A stretch of 64,000 bases of DNA from assembly GCA_000333235.1 (NCBI GenBank), contig CAPN01000034.1, forward strand, positions 62,001 to 126,000, given 5' to 3'. The notes under the pieces are model-generated. The model was not told where the DNA came from. It saw nothing but the letters and a program-made list of their open reading frames with translations, and ran no database searches. The DNA comes from Pseudoalteromonas luteoviolacea B = ATCC 29581. Its GTDB lineage: Bacteria; Pseudomonadota; Gammaproteobacteria; Enterobacterales; Alteromonadaceae. Positions 8,323 to 19,384 of this stretch are shown in pieces. Each line of letters starts with the position of its first letter. The stretch's first letter is position 1. The position numbers and the translations under genes were made by a program.

Positions 8323-10143
8323 CTAGAACGTTGCTCTCAGTGTTAGATTTAAGCGGCGCTCCATTGTGTTATAGTAATATACACCTTGCGCATTTTTCCC
8401 AGCATCCACGGCGTTGTATTCTTTATCAAATAGATTTTCAATACGACCGTTTAACGAAAGCTCGTTTGTTAATTGATAAGTCGCGACTAAGTTGATCAAC
8501 GTGTAAGACGGTAAAGTATCATATTTGCCCATTCTGTCTCCACGATAGTGAAATTCGGTTGCTACCTCAAGTGCATCGAACTGCTCAGCCAATCGCCAAT
8601 TCAAGGTATTTTTCGAAACATAGATGAGAGGCGAGTGATCTTTCTGATCGTTGGCATCTAAGTAACTATAGTTCCATGAAGAGTCTAAACCAAACAGATC
8701 ATGGGTTACGCGCAACTCAACCCCTTGATGGCGTGCTGCATTAATGTTTGCCGGTTGCCACTGTCCACTCGCATTTGGTGCCCAAGCAATTTTATTCGTG
8801 TAATCCGTAGTGAAAAATGCAGTCTCGAACGTTGCATTTTCTGATTGCCCTTTCACACCTATTTCTTGATGTTGGGATTGCTCTGGCTCAAGCGCTGCAT
8901 TTCCTGAATTAGGATAATACAGATCATTAAACGTCGGCGCTTTGAATCCTGTACTTTGCTGTGCATATACCCGTAAATTATCTCGGACTTGATACCCAAG
9001 CCCTAACGAGTAAGTAAACTCATCGCCAAATTGATCGTCAGACTCATTACGTGCAAATCCTTCCACTGAAAATGAGTTAACTGAGTAAGTCGCTCCTGCA
9101 TAGAATGCAGTTGTTGTGCGACTGGTTAACTCATACTTAGTTGAGCTACCAGACACATCGTCTTCGCTTTCTGTCAAGCCAGCAAGCAACGTCAGCGCGC
9201 TGCTTTGAAACCAGGTTGCAGACACTTCTTTGGTGTGACGAGTTGTTTCAAATACCGAGCTAAAGCCCTCTGAAAAATCTTCCGAACTATCTGTTGCTTG
9301 ACTCAATGACGCATTCACTAACACCGAATCAAATTGCTTCTCCCATAAGAACGAATAAAGCGAATTATCAAATTCCCCGCGATATTCATCCGTATGTGGC
9401 GTCCCCCAACTGCTGTCATAATCTGCTTCACCTTGGGATTTGTGTATCTGAGCTTTAAGCTTTCCAAGCTCATCACTTTCATAGGCTCCAGCCAGTCCAA
9501 GTGTCACGTTTGCATAACCGTCTTTGTCGGGCTGAGTCGTCTGCAAGACATCAAAGCCATCAGTTTTTTCAAAGCTAGTATTAAGGTTGACCTGCCATGG
9601 ACCAATTTGATTTCCTGCTGATAATTCTGCCGTACGCTGATTTTGAGACCCAGCGCCTACGCTGATGTGCGTATTTGTTGACCGACGTGTGATGACATTT
9701 ATTACCCCAGCTAGTGCATCCGAGCCATAAAGTGCGGCTCGTGAGCCTTTGATGATCTCAATGCGGTCTATATGGGCCAAAGACAGATCAGACAGCGACT
9801 TATAACCTAATGTGGCAGAACCTACACGAATTCCATCGATTAAAATTAACGTATGACGAGTCGATGCACCACGCAATGAAACTCCACTATTTTGGCCAAG
9901 ACCACCGTTACGATTGATTTGAAAACCGGCTTCTTGGGAAAGTAAAGCTGGAAGATCGTTCACACCACTTTTCTCGATTTGAAGACGATCTATCACCAAA
10001 ATAGATGCTGCCACATCAATAATATTTTGTTCAATTTTGTTTGCATTGACCGTAATGCGCTCTATTTCTTGAGCGACCAATGAGCTTGTAGAAAGGCTTG
10101 CTACTGCAATAATCGCAGTATTTAATCGTGACAATTTAAACAT
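8323..10143 (-). CDS. btuB: TonB-dependent receptor, BtuB-like (vitamin B12)
   Basis: A 606-residue outer-membrane receptor, close in length to E. coli BtuB (614). ATG 10143 gives a clean signal peptide (FKLSRLNTAIIAVASLSTSSLVAQ); an upstream in-frame start is rejected because the ribosome site AGGGGA precedes 10143. A TonB box (ERITVNA) starts the mature protein, the plug holds SGVSLRGASTRHTLILIDG and GSRAALYGSDALAGVINVITR, and the barrel ends in the terminal aromatic pattern (NLTLRATF). A cobalamin riboswitch immediately upstream strongly supports cobalamin uptake rather than siderophore uptake. Confidence 0.93.
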   Translation of the reverse strand: MFKLSRLNTAIIAVASLSTSSLVAQEIERITVNANKIEQNIIDVAASILVIDRLQIEKSGVNDLPALLSQEAGFQINRNGGLGQNSGVSLRGASTRHTLILIDGIRVGSATLGYKSLSDLSLAHIDRIEIIKGSRAALYGSDALAGVINVITRRSTNTHISVGAGSQNQRTAELSAGNQIGPWQVNLNTSFEKTDGFDVLQTTQPDKDGYANVTLGLAGAYESDELGKLKAQIHKSQGEADYDSSWGTPHTDEYRGEFDNSLYSFLWEKQFDSVLVNASLSQATDSSEDFSEGFSSVFETTRHTKEVSATWFQSSALTLLAGLTESEDDVSGSSTKYELTSRTTTAFYAGATYSVNSFSVEGFARNESDDQFGDEFTYSLGLGYQVRDNLRVYAQQSTGFKAPTFNDLYYPNSGNAALEPEQSQHQEIGVKGQSENATFETAFFTTDYTNKIAWAPNASGQWQPANINAARHQGVELRVTHDLFGLDSSWNYSYLDANDQKDHSPLIYVSKNTLNWRLAEQFDALEVATEFHYRGDRMGKYDTLPSYTLINLVATYQLTNELSLNGRIENLFDKEYNAVDAGKNAQGVYYYNTMERRLNLTLRATF

Positions 10144-10194
10144 GAGTTCCCCTGACTTGAGCCCACCGCACAAGTTGAAAGTAAGACGACTTCA

Positions 10195-10335
10195 AGGCCG
10201 GTCTCCGGACTCAAAAGTAAAACTACTAACAACATAGTTTGACTTTCATACCGTTGCGGGGGCAGTGCTGGCTTTGGCAACCAAGAGGATGCCATTTCCA
10301 AACTTCCCGATTCTCTGCATTTATTTTTATATAAC
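10195..10335 (-). promoter_or_regulatory. Cobalamin riboswitch upstream of btuB
   Basis: Read on the minus strand, the leader holds the expected order of conserved blocks: a 5' GGGAA near 10308, the B12 core GCACTGCCCCCGCAACGGTA (10250-10269) and the 3' block GAGTCCGGAGACCGGCC (10196-10212). These are the hallmarks of the cobalamin riboswitch (Rfam class RF00174). It ends about 50 bases before the btuB start. Bound adenosylcobalamin would be expected to lower expression of the receptor. Exact ends are approximate. Confidence 0.93.
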
Positions 10336-10399
10336 TTCAGCAAAAATAAGCAGCACCTTGAAAAGAGGCGCTATTGTCTAAATAAGAGGGATAAATGTC

Positions 10400-10433
10400 A
10401 ATGGACGTCTAGAAAGCTACTAAGACATCCATT
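10400..10433 (-). terminator. Possible hairpin after yajQ
   Basis: Arms AATGGACGTCT and AGACATCCATT pair with one mismatch. It lies just downstream of yajQ on the minus strand but lacks a good U run, so terminator function is uncertain. Confidence 0.3.
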
Positions 10434-10452
10434 CGTTCAAAATTGCAGGAAG

Positions 10453-10935
10453 CTAATCGCGGAAGTTCTTAAATTGGAATGGTTGGCCTAGATCCCCAGT
10501 ACGAACTAATTGCATAACCGCTTGAAGATCATCACGATTTTTACCAGTAACGCGCACTTCTTCACCTTGCACACTTGCTTGTACTTTGATTTTTGATTCT
10601 TTAATTAACTTGGTGATCTTTTTTGCAAGATCTTTATCAATGCCTTGTTTTAATCCTACTTTTCGAGAATACGTTTTACCAGAATGAACAACATCTTGTA
10701 GCTCTAAACAAGATACATCTAAACCGCGTTTGGCCGCTTTACTCACTAAAATATCAAAAATCTGCATTAATTGATGTTCAGCTTCTGCTTTCATTACAAC
10801 AATGTTGTCGTCGAGTTCGACCGAAGCAGTCACGCCACGGAAATCCCAACGAGTGCCAAGTTCACGCGCTGCGTTTTCAACAGCATTTTTTGCTTCTGTC
10901 ATTTCAATTTCTGACACGATGTCAAAAGAAGGCAT
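10453..10935 (-). CDS. yajQ: YajQ family nucleotide-binding protein
   Basis: A 160-residue protein of the YajQ/UPF0234 (DUF520) family. It starts [22 protein letters not shown] and has the diagnostic TRWDFRG, a central KGLDV-like turn ([12 protein letters not shown]), the [22 protein letters not shown] pattern (in pieces [10 protein letters not shown] and [14 protein letters not shown]) and a C-terminal [13 protein letters not shown]. Members bind nucleotides or RNA, and one homolog in Xanthomonas and Pseudomonas binds c-di-GMP and acts as a regulator. Whether this one does so cannot be told from the sequence. Stand-alone gene, divergent from the VanZ-like gene. Confidence 0.95.
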   Translation of the reverse strand: MPSFDIVSEIEMTEAKNAVENAARELGTRWDFRGVTASVELDDNIVVMKAEAEHQLMQIFDILVSKAAKRGLDVSCLELQDVVHSGKTYSRKVGLKQGIDKDLAKKITKLIKESKIKVQASVQGEEVRVTGKNRDDLQAVMQLVRTGDLGQPFQFKNFRD

Positions 10936-11083
10936 ACCAATCTCCTAATATTACTTAAGCCAAGTATATCAGGCCTATTCATCATAAGGAAAAATTCCCC
11001 CCATTTGATGAGAATTTATTCATGTAGCGTCTACTTTTCAATGGTATACTGGGCACATTACCACATGTTTATTAGGTTCTCAG

Positions 11084-11437
11084 TTGACAAGGCGTGTATA
11101 CCAAGCCCTTTTTATTGCGTGTCTCATTGTTTGTACACTTTTATTTCTTCGAGAGATAAACAGCAGCGCTATAAAAATAAGTAATGCAGATAAATTTGCG
11201 CATGCGTTGATTTTTTTCGGCTTAGCATTCGTGCAACATCATGCATTTAGATTACCAGTTTGGTTGCACCTACTACTATTGACGTTTTATGGAGCGTTGG
11301 TTGAAGTCGTTCAATCTTTTGTTCCGTATCGAGAGGCGTCATTAGGTGATTTACTCGCAGACGTTGCCGGTGCATTTCTCTATTTTATCGTGCTTTATGT
11401 CTGGCAAAAACTGTCACCAAAACAACAAACCTCGTAA
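11084..11437 (+). CDS. VanZ-like membrane protein
   Basis: A 117-residue membrane protein starting at TTG 11084 with AGG about 8 bases upstream. Four hydrophobic helices are seen, and the VanZ-family signature is present: ADKFAHALIFFGLAF after helix 1, then YGALVEVVQSFVPYREASLGDLLADVAGAF (key parts EVVQSF, R-x-A-S-x-x-D-x-x-A-D). VanZ domains are linked with low-level teicoplanin resistance in enterococci, but Gram-negative members have no known role. Its end overlaps the start of the reductase gene that follows. Confidence 0.85.
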   Translation: MTRRVYQALFIACLIVCTLLFLREINSSAIKISNADKFAHALIFFGLAFVQHHAFRLPVWLHLLLLTFYGALVEVVQSFVPYREASLGDLLADVAGAFLYFIVLYVWQKLSPKQQTS

Positions 11438-12371
11438 TAACGATACGAGTAAAACCGGGAACACCACGCCTGTATACATTCTTGGTGCAGGCTCTTTGGG
11501 TTTGATTTTTGCTCATTATCTTACAAAAAACACGCCCGTCTCACTTATTACTCGAGAACCCACTAAAAGCCCGTTTTATTATCAAAATAACCAACACCGC
11601 CAGGTCATTCCAGCTAATAGTACTAGCCTAGAGAATATCACTTTCGGCACCATTCGCCATGTCATTGTAGCAGTAAAAGCTTATCAACTTGATGATGCAC
11701 TCGAACAACTCTTGCCAAAGTTAGCGACCGATGCAGTGATTCTCATCACTCACAATGGTATGAGCGACTTAACTCTGTGGCTAAATAAATTAACGGCCAA
11801 ACAGCGATTGTTTTTCGCGACAACCACACAAGGTGGTTATAAGCCTTTTTCAAATGAAGTTCACCATCGTGGTGAGGGTGCAACTTGGTTAGGCGAATTA
11901 GGAAAAACCTCCACTCTCGATATCCCTTTTTTACATTTATTACAACACTCTATTCCTATGCTGACTTTGCATCCGACCATCGAATTAGTGCGTTGGCAGA
12001 AGTTGTTGATAAACGTAGCGATAAATCCTCTTAGCGCTACCGAAAAGGCCACGAACGGACAGCTACGCCAGCCAAAATATGCAAGTCTCGTACTTGGGTT
12101 ACTAAACGAAGCGGTTTATATTGCCAACCAATTGGGTATTAAAATTACGTTGCACGAGTCGCTCATGCAAGCCTACTTAGTCATGCAAAACACCAGCAAA
12201 AACCGCTCTTCAATGCTTCAAGATTGCACACTGAATCGACAAACAGAAATTGACGCTATTTGTGGTTTTCTAAGTAAGAAAGGACAAGAGTTGAATTACC
12301 CTACCCCATTTAATGATGTAATGCTTAAAAAGATTAAACACATAGAGCAAAGGTATACCCAATCAACTTGA
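11397..12371 (+). CDS. panE: Ketopantoate reductase family protein (PanE/ApbA)
   Basis: A 324-residue NADPH-dependent 2-dehydropantoate 2-reductase-like protein; the reaction makes pantoate for pantothenate and CoA. The Rossmann motif VYILGAGSLGLIF is near residue 25; the conserved VAVKAYQLDDAL and ITHNGMSDL segments, and KLLINVAINPLSA with the catalytic-region Lys, follow. ATG 11397 lies inside the vanZ-like gene (41-base overlap) and has no strong ribosome site, so the true start may be coupled to that gene. Its last codons and stop lie inside a dispersed palindromic repeat (12354-12414). Confidence 0.82.
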   Translation: MSGKNCHQNNKPRNNDTSKTGNTTPVYILGAGSLGLIFAHYLTKNTPVSLITREPTKSPFYYQNNQHRQVIPANSTSLENITFGTIRHVIVAVKAYQLDDALEQLLPKLATDAVILITHNGMSDLTLWLNKLTAKQRLFFATTTQGGYKPFSNEVHHRGEGATWLGELGKTSTLDIPFLHLLQHSIPMLTLHPTIELVRWQKLLINVAINPLSATEKATNGQLRQPKYASLVLGLLNEAVYIANQLGIKITLHESLMQAYLVMQNTSKNRSSMLQDCTLNRQTEIDAICGFLSKKGQELNYPTPFNDVMLKKIKHIEQRYTQST

Positions 12372-12414
12372 AGATGCGTGACTTGAGTAAGCATCATCAA
12401 GTTGATTGAATATA
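12354..12414. repeat. Dispersed imperfect palindrome (TATACCCAATCAACTTGA type)
   Basis: Left arm TATACCCAATCAACTTGA (12354-12371) and right arm TCAAGTTGATTGAATATA (12397-12414) are near-complementary, with an inner AGATGC/GCAT pairing. Related half-copies occur at 22749-22770 and 45446-45480, and a related palindrome at 47718-47745. This resembles a REP-like intergenic element. It supplies the stop codon of the panE-like gene. Confidence 0.6.
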
Positions 12415-12455
12415 TAAGCGTTTGGCACGACGCGGATTAGAGGGATATTTGGTGA

Positions 12456-12484
12456 TAGCGTTACACTTTCGCAGTGTAACGCTA
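12456..12484. terminator. Strong hairpin between panE-like gene and thiI
   Basis: Perfect 12-bp arms TAGCGTTACACT and AGTGTAACGCTA around a 5-base loop. It lies between convergent genes. There is no clear U run on either strand, so it may be a terminator needing other help or an mRNA 3' end stabiliser. Confidence 0.5.
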
Positions 12485-12491
12485 GATCGTA

Positions 12492-13952
12492 TTACTTTGG
12501 CTTATAAACCTTGACGTTCATAAAGCCTTTTTCGTGTAAAATTAAGGCTTGTAATTGGCTCATGACGCCTTTTTTACAATATAAGAAGTACTCTCTATCT
12601 TGCGGGAGATCAGCAAATTGCGTGGCTAAGCGGAAAAACGGCAAATGCTTCACGTCTACGTTATCTAGCTCCAATGGCGAATCGTCTTCTTCCTCTGGCG
12701 AGCGAATATCGAGTACAACGGCACCTTGTGGTAATTGAGCGACAGATTCAGCCTCTTTAACTTCTTCTTTCGTGGCTTCTTCAATTTCGCGGATATCCAT
12801 AATGCGGGCATTCGCCACAACCGTATCCAAGACATCAAAATCAAATTTAGCTTCTTCTTCTTCAACCTTATCAATACGGGTTTTTACGTTGGGCTTTTTC
12901 GAGATCACACCACAATACTCTGGCATCGCTTCAGCCATTTCTAATGTGCCAATCTTTCGTGCAGTTGAAATAATCTCTTGCTTATCACAGTGAATAAGTG
13001 GACGAATAATCAATGTTTCAGTAACACGGTCAATAACGTTTAAGTTCGTGAGCGTCTGGCTTGATACCTGTCCAATACTCTCGCCTGTGACAAGCGCCGG
13101 AATATTCAGCTCTTTTGCAATTTTGCTGCCAGCTCGCATCATCATACGTTTTAAAACAACGCCCATCTCGCCACTATTCACGTTTTCTAAAATCTCGGCG
13201 ACTACGGGCTCAAAATCAACCGCAATAAACTTCACGCGGTGTGTTGAGCTGAATTGATTCCATAAGTAATGACTTACCTGTTTAACACCAATTTCGTGCG
13301 CAGCGCCACCAAGGTTAAAAAATAAAAAGTGAGTACGAGCACCTTTACGCATTAAATGATACGTTGCAACACCCGAATCAAAACCACCAGAAATCAAGCT
13401 CAACACATCTTCTTGAGTCGGTAATGGAAAACCACCAAGCCCACGATGAATTTCTGTCAATACATACGCGCGTTGATCTTTGATTTCAATTTTTACCGTC
13501 ACTTCAGGGCGGGTCAGTTTAACGCTTGCACCTGGTACGTTTTGGTTTAAGCCTCCACCAACATAACGTTCGGCTTCCGTTGAAGTAAAATCATGTTTAC
13601 CTTGGCGCTTTATACGTACACAGAAGGTTTTACCAGCAATAATCGAGCTCACTAAAGGTAAGGTATGCTGATAAATATCATCCAAAGTTTCGAAAGCAAC
13701 TTCTTTTACTTCAATTGCCTGCTCAACACCTGGAATGCGAGTAAGTTCATCTGTAAAACGTGAGCGTGTTTGATCATCGTTTAACTGGCTGGTAATCGTA
13801 ATATTATCCCAGTTGTTTTTAACACTGACATCTTCATCCACTCGACGTAAAATAATTCTGATATTTCTCTCGAGTAGATGCGTAAAACGTTTACGCACAG
13901 ATTTACTCTTGATAATGATCTCTGGATGTAATTTGACGATAAATTTCAACAT
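12492..13952 (-). CDS. thiI: tRNA 4-thiouridine synthase / thiazole synthesis sulfurtransferase ThiI
   Basis: About 486 residues, matching the long gammaproteobacterial form with a C-terminal rhodanese domain. It makes 4-thiouridine at tRNA position 8 and gives sulfur for the thiazole of thiamine. ATG 13952 (MLKFIVKLHPEI) matches the usual start and has AAGTGAG upstream. In order: ferredoxin-like and THUMP domains (1-165), the PP-loop SGGFDSG for ATP binding, and the rhodanese domain ending LYCKKGVMSQ with the catalytic Cys. No TPP riboswitch was seen in its leader. Stand-alone gene. Confidence 0.95.
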   Translation of the reverse strand: MLKFIVKLHPEIIIKSKSVRKRFTHLLERNIRIILRRVDEDVSVKNNWDNITITSQLNDDQTRSRFTDELTRIPGVEQAIEVKEVAFETLDDIYQHTLPLVSSIIAGKTFCVRIKRQGKHDFTSTEAERYVGGGLNQNVPGASVKLTRPEVTVKIEIKDQRAYVLTEIHRGLGGFPLPTQEDVLSLISGGFDSGVATYHLMRKGARTHFLFFNLGGAAHEIGVKQVSHYLWNQFSSTHRVKFIAVDFEPVVAEILENVNSGEMGVVLKRMMMRAGSKIAKELNIPALVTGESIGQVSSQTLTNLNVIDRVTETLIIRPLIHCDKQEIISTARKIGTLEMAEAMPEYCGVISKKPNVKTRIDKVEEEEAKFDFDVLDTVVANARIMDIREIEEATKEEVKEAESVAQLPQGAVVLDIRSPEEEDDSPLELDNVDVKHLPFFRLATQFADLPQDREYFLYCKKGVMSQLQALILHEKGFMNVKVYKPK

Positions 13953-14209
13953 AACACTCACTTATTATGAAAAAGGGTACATACCCAAGTCACGACAAGA
14001 TATTCACCAAGCTCTGAAATATGCTTGGATAAAAATTGCCATTTCGGTAGTTACATTTGGTCATGTGTTTACTAAATGAGCCATCCCAGACACTACTACC
14101 CGCACCGAAAAACAAGGCGCGGGATTATAGCAAAATGTTGGCAAGGTGGAAATGATGAATTTTTAACCCATTCGATATCAACTGGTCACATTAAAAAGCA
14201 CCCGTTAAT

Positions 14210-14866
14210 TTAGGCAATACTTGGCAACGTTTCATCGGCAAGCGTTTGGTAGTGAGCCTGAAGCCCATTTATTTTCTCTTTACTAAGCGCAGTGCAATAG
14301 GGTTTAAACAACATCAGTACTTTAACGATACCATTATAAATATCTTGCTGCTCAAGTACGCCTGTCATTCGTCGCGCTTTGACGTATGGAGTCCAAAAAC
14401 TCACCGTCATTTTCAACATGTGCGCAAGCTCTTTAGCGTCGGAATCATTAATATCAATCACACTCGCATCGCGCAGTGCTAAGACAACCGCTTGAACTTG
14501 AGTAAACAATTTTTTCTGAAACTCAATGTAATCTTGTTTTAATTCACTGTCTCGCGCCAAGATATCCGTCAAATTATCGTAGAAGAAATGATAACGCCAC
14601 ATTAAATCAAAGAGGGAATCTAAATAGGTTGTGAGCTGTTCTAACGCATTTTCATTTAATGAAAGTGGCTTAAAATGTGTATTTAAGTGCTCGCTATACA
14701 GTGAAAATATATGGCGGATAATGTCTTCTTTATTTTTAAAATGATAATACAAATTCCCAGGGCTTATCCCTAAACTTGCTGCAATATGATTCGTTGTTAC
14801 TGCTCGTTCGCCATTTAGATTAAACATCGCGATACTTGTACGAATGATTTTATCCTTGGTGTTCAT
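14210..14866 (-). CDS. TetR/AcrR family transcriptional regulator
   Basis: About 218 residues. The N-terminal helix-turn-helix is clear: IIRTSIAMFNLNGERAVTTNHIAASLGISPGNLYYHFKNKEDI (key parts VTTNHIAASLGI and GNLYYHFKNKEDII). The C-terminal ligand domain is helical and has no recognised ligand type. ATG 14866 (MNTKDK) fits the family better than ATG 14890. It is divergent from coaD with about 260 bases between; the target genes are unknown. Similar regulators control fatty-acid or efflux genes, but nothing nearby proves this. Confidence 0.88.
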   Translation of the reverse strand: MNTKDKIIRTSIAMFNLNGERAVTTNHIAASLGISPGNLYYHFKNKEDIIRHIFSLYSEHLNTHFKPLSLNENALEQLTTYLDSLFDLMWRYHFFYDNLTDILARDSELKQDYIEFQKKLFTQVQAVVLALRDASVIDINDSDAKELAHMLKMTVSFWTPYVKARRMTGVLEQQDIYNGIVKVLMLFKPYCTALSKEKINGLQAHYQTLADETLPSIA

Positions 14867-14949
14867 TCCTGATCTCACAATTTCGTGCATTACAAGCTAT
14901 CGATAACCATTATCAATAGGATGAAGCAATCTCTTTGCACATGAATTAA

Positions 14950-16964
<2,015 letters not shown>

Positions 16965-16977
16965 TTTAGCCTACGTT

Positions 16978-17014
16978 ACCTCAAGATGCTCACGGTATGG
17001 CATCTTGAGGTTTT
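16978..17014 (+). terminator. Rho-independent terminator after the Wzi-like gene
   Basis: Perfect 12-bp arms ACCTCAAGATGC and GCATCTTGAGGT with a 10-base loop, followed by a short T run on the plus strand. It separates the convergent wzi-like gene and ygiQ. Confidence 0.8.
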
Positions 17015-17023
17015 ACTAGTTCA

Positions 17024-19231
17024 TTACCGCGCTGGCTTTTTAGTCTTTCGTTGGTTAGACGTTCCACCTTCTTTTTTCTTATTGTCTCCAACTCGAGGTT
17101 TTGTATTCGCTTTTTTAAACTGTGCAAACCCAGTATGCTTGGTCAATGCTGGCTTGCCTTTACCTGTTTTCAAGCGTTCATTTCTACCTTCTTCTGGTAC
17201 TAAGCAATGTGGTGCTTTACCTATCAAATTTGCTTTCCCCATAGCACGCAACGCTTCACGGATCATCGGCCAACCCGCTGGGTCGTGGTAGCGCAATATT
17301 GCTTTATGCAAACGTCGCTGCCTAGCGCCTTTAGGGACGGAGACGGTCTCTGTATTATTTTTGATATTTCGCAGAGAGTTCATTTCGGTATGATAAATAG
17401 TTGTGGCGTTCGCCATTGGCGATGGGTAAAAGTTTTGCACTTGATCCAGTTTAAAATCATGCGCTTTTAACCAAAGTGCTAAATTAACCATGTCTTCGTC
17501 GGTTGTACCTGGATGGGCTGAAATAAAATAAGGGATCAAGTACTGTTTTTTACCCGCTTCTTTTGAATATTTTTCAAATAACTCTTTGAACTTATCGTAG
17601 GCGCCCATACCCGGTTTCATCATTTTAGATAATGGACCGTTTTCCGTGTGTTCTGGAGCAATTTTTAAATAACCACCTACATGGTGAGTGACGAGCTCTT
17701 TCACATAGCGTGGATCTTCAATCGCCAAGTCATAACGTACACCCGATGCGATTAAAATTTTCTTAATCCCTTTTACCTGTCGAGCTTGTTGATATAGTTC
17801 AATTGTCGGCGTATGGTCCGTATCCATATGTTCACAAATACTTGGATAGACACAAGACAGGCGACGACAAGTACTCTCTGCACGTTTATTCTTGCAACGT
17901 AAACCATACATATTTGCAGTCGGGCCACCTAAGTCAGAGATCACCCCGGTGAATCCAGGCACTTTATCTCGGATCTGGCCTATTTCTTCTAAAATTGACT
18001 CTTTTGAACGGCTTTGAATGATACGCCCTTCGTGTTCAGTAATAGAGCAAAAACTACAACCACCAAAACAACCACGCATAATATTTACAGAGGTTTTGAT
18101 CATGTCGTACGCTGGTATTTTCGCATCACCATACTTTGGATGCGGAATTCGCTGATAAGGCAGCCCAAAAACATGATCCATTTCCTCGGTTTCTAATGGG
18201 TAGGCCGGTGGGTTGACCCATACATAACGATCGCCATGACGCTGATATAGCGCACGAGCACAACCTGGGTTGGTTTCCTGATGCAAAATTCGTGAAGCAT
18301 GGGCATAAAGTGGTTTATTCACGCTCACTTGTTCAAATGCTGGCAGTTTTACATAGGCTTTTTCATACGGTTTTAATCTAGGTGGCTGCACAACAATCGG
18401 TTTTGCCGCTTCTGCTTGCAGATCAATGCCCGCCGCTGCAAATTCCGATTTACTGCAACCGACATCATCAGCACCATATGGATTTGGGATCGGGTCAATT
18501 TTACCGATTTTATCAATCGCCGTTGAATCACTCCCCCGCCACTCTGGCAGAGGCGATTTACGGATCACCGCCGTCCCTCTGACATCTTGAATTTGCTCTG
18601 GTCTTTCTCCGGCGGCTAAGCGATGAGCGACCTCAACAAGCGGGCGCTCAGCATTGCCATAGATTAAGAAATCCGCTTTTGCATCAAAAATAATGCTGCG
18701 ACGCACTTTTTCTTGCCAATAATCATAATGCGCGATACGACGCAAACTCGCCTCAATACCACCTATCACAATGGGTACATCACTGTATGCTTCTTTGCAG
18801 CGCTGGCTATACACAATTACCGCTCTGTCTGGACGTTTGCCACCTTCATTACCTGGCGTATACGCATCATCATGGCGAAGGCGTTTTTCTGCAGTATAAC
18901 GATTTATCATCGAGTCCATGTTACCTGCAGTGATACCATAAAACAGGTTAGGCTTGCCTAATTCCATGAACGCGTCTTTCGAAGACCAATCCGGTTGAGA
19001 AATAATACCGACGCGAAACCCTTGAGCTTCGAGCACTCGACCAATCACCGCCATGCCAAAGCTTGGATGATCAACATAGGCATCACCTGTTACAATGATG
19101 ATGTCACAGCTATCCCAGCCAAGTTGCTCCATTTCTTTTCGAGAAGTAGGTAAAAAATGCGCTGTGCCGTAACATTCGGCCCAGAATTTAGGATAAGAAA
19201 AAAGGGAGCGCTCAGCTTTTAATCCGGTCAT
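17024..19231 (-). CDS. ygiQ: YgiQ family radical SAM protein
   Basis: A 735-residue protein of the YgiQ family. It has an N-terminal domain resembling a B12-binding or Rossmann fold ([17 protein letters not shown]), the radical SAM cluster motif at Cys388, Cys392 and Cys395 ([10 protein letters not shown]), and conserved KIAPEHTE and [12 protein letters not shown] segments. The reaction is not known for this family. The last 50 or so residues are very basic (many Lys, Arg), which may help bind nucleic acid. Stand-alone; length is normal for the family. Confidence 0.93.
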   Translation of the reverse strand: MTGLKAERSLFSYPKFWAECYGTAHFLPTSRKEMEQLGWDSCDIIIVTGDAYVDHPSFGMAVIGRVLEAQGFRVGIISQPDWSSKDAFMELGKPNLFYGITAGNMDSMINRYTAEKRLRHDDAYTPGNEGGKRPDRAVIVYSQRCKEAYSDVPIVIGGIEASLRRIAHYDYWQEKVRRSIIFDAKADFLIYGNAERPLVEVAHRLAAGERPEQIQDVRGTAVIRKSPLPEWRGSDSTAIDKIGKIDPIPNPYGADDVGCSKSEFAAAGIDLQAEAAKPIVVQPPRLKPYEKAYVKLPAFEQVSVNKPLYAHASRILHQETNPGCARALYQRHGDRYVWVNPPAYPLETEEMDHVFGLPYQRIPHPKYGDAKIPAYDMIKTSVNIMRGCFGGCSFCSITEHEGRIIQSRSKESILEEIGQIRDKVPGFTGVISDLGGPTANMYGLRCKNKRAESTCRRLSCVYPSICEHMDTDHTPTIELYQQARQVKGIKKILIASGVRYDLAIEDPRYVKELVTHHVGGYLKIAPEHTENGPLSKMMKPGMGAYDKFKELFEKYSKEAGKKQYLIPYFISAHPGTTDEDMVNLALWLKAHDFKLDQVQNFYPSPMANATTIYHTEMNSLRNIKNNTETVSVPKGARQRRLHKAILRYHDPAGWPMIREALRAMGKANLIGKAPHCLVPEEGRNERLKTGKGKPALTKHTGFAQFKKANTKPRVGDNKKKEGGTSNQRKTKKPAR

Positions 19232-19332
19232 ATCGATGTTGCGTTCTCTGTGATGGCTAAAAAAGGGGCAGATTATACCTGTCTTACAAACGAAAAAACA
19301 GAGAAGTCATCATACCTCAAGAAAGAAATTAG

Positions 19333-19362
19333 GCGCTTGGGTATTCTTTAAACCCAAGCGTC
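19333..19362 (-). terminator. Terminator after the EAL protein gene
   Basis: On the minus strand the arms GACGCTTGGGT and ACCCAAGCGCC pair with one wobble and are followed by a T-rich stretch (TAATTTCTTTCTT). It lies about 25 bases past the stop codon. Confidence 0.65.
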
Positions 19363-19384
19363 TTGCTCGATAAACACTTCTGTA

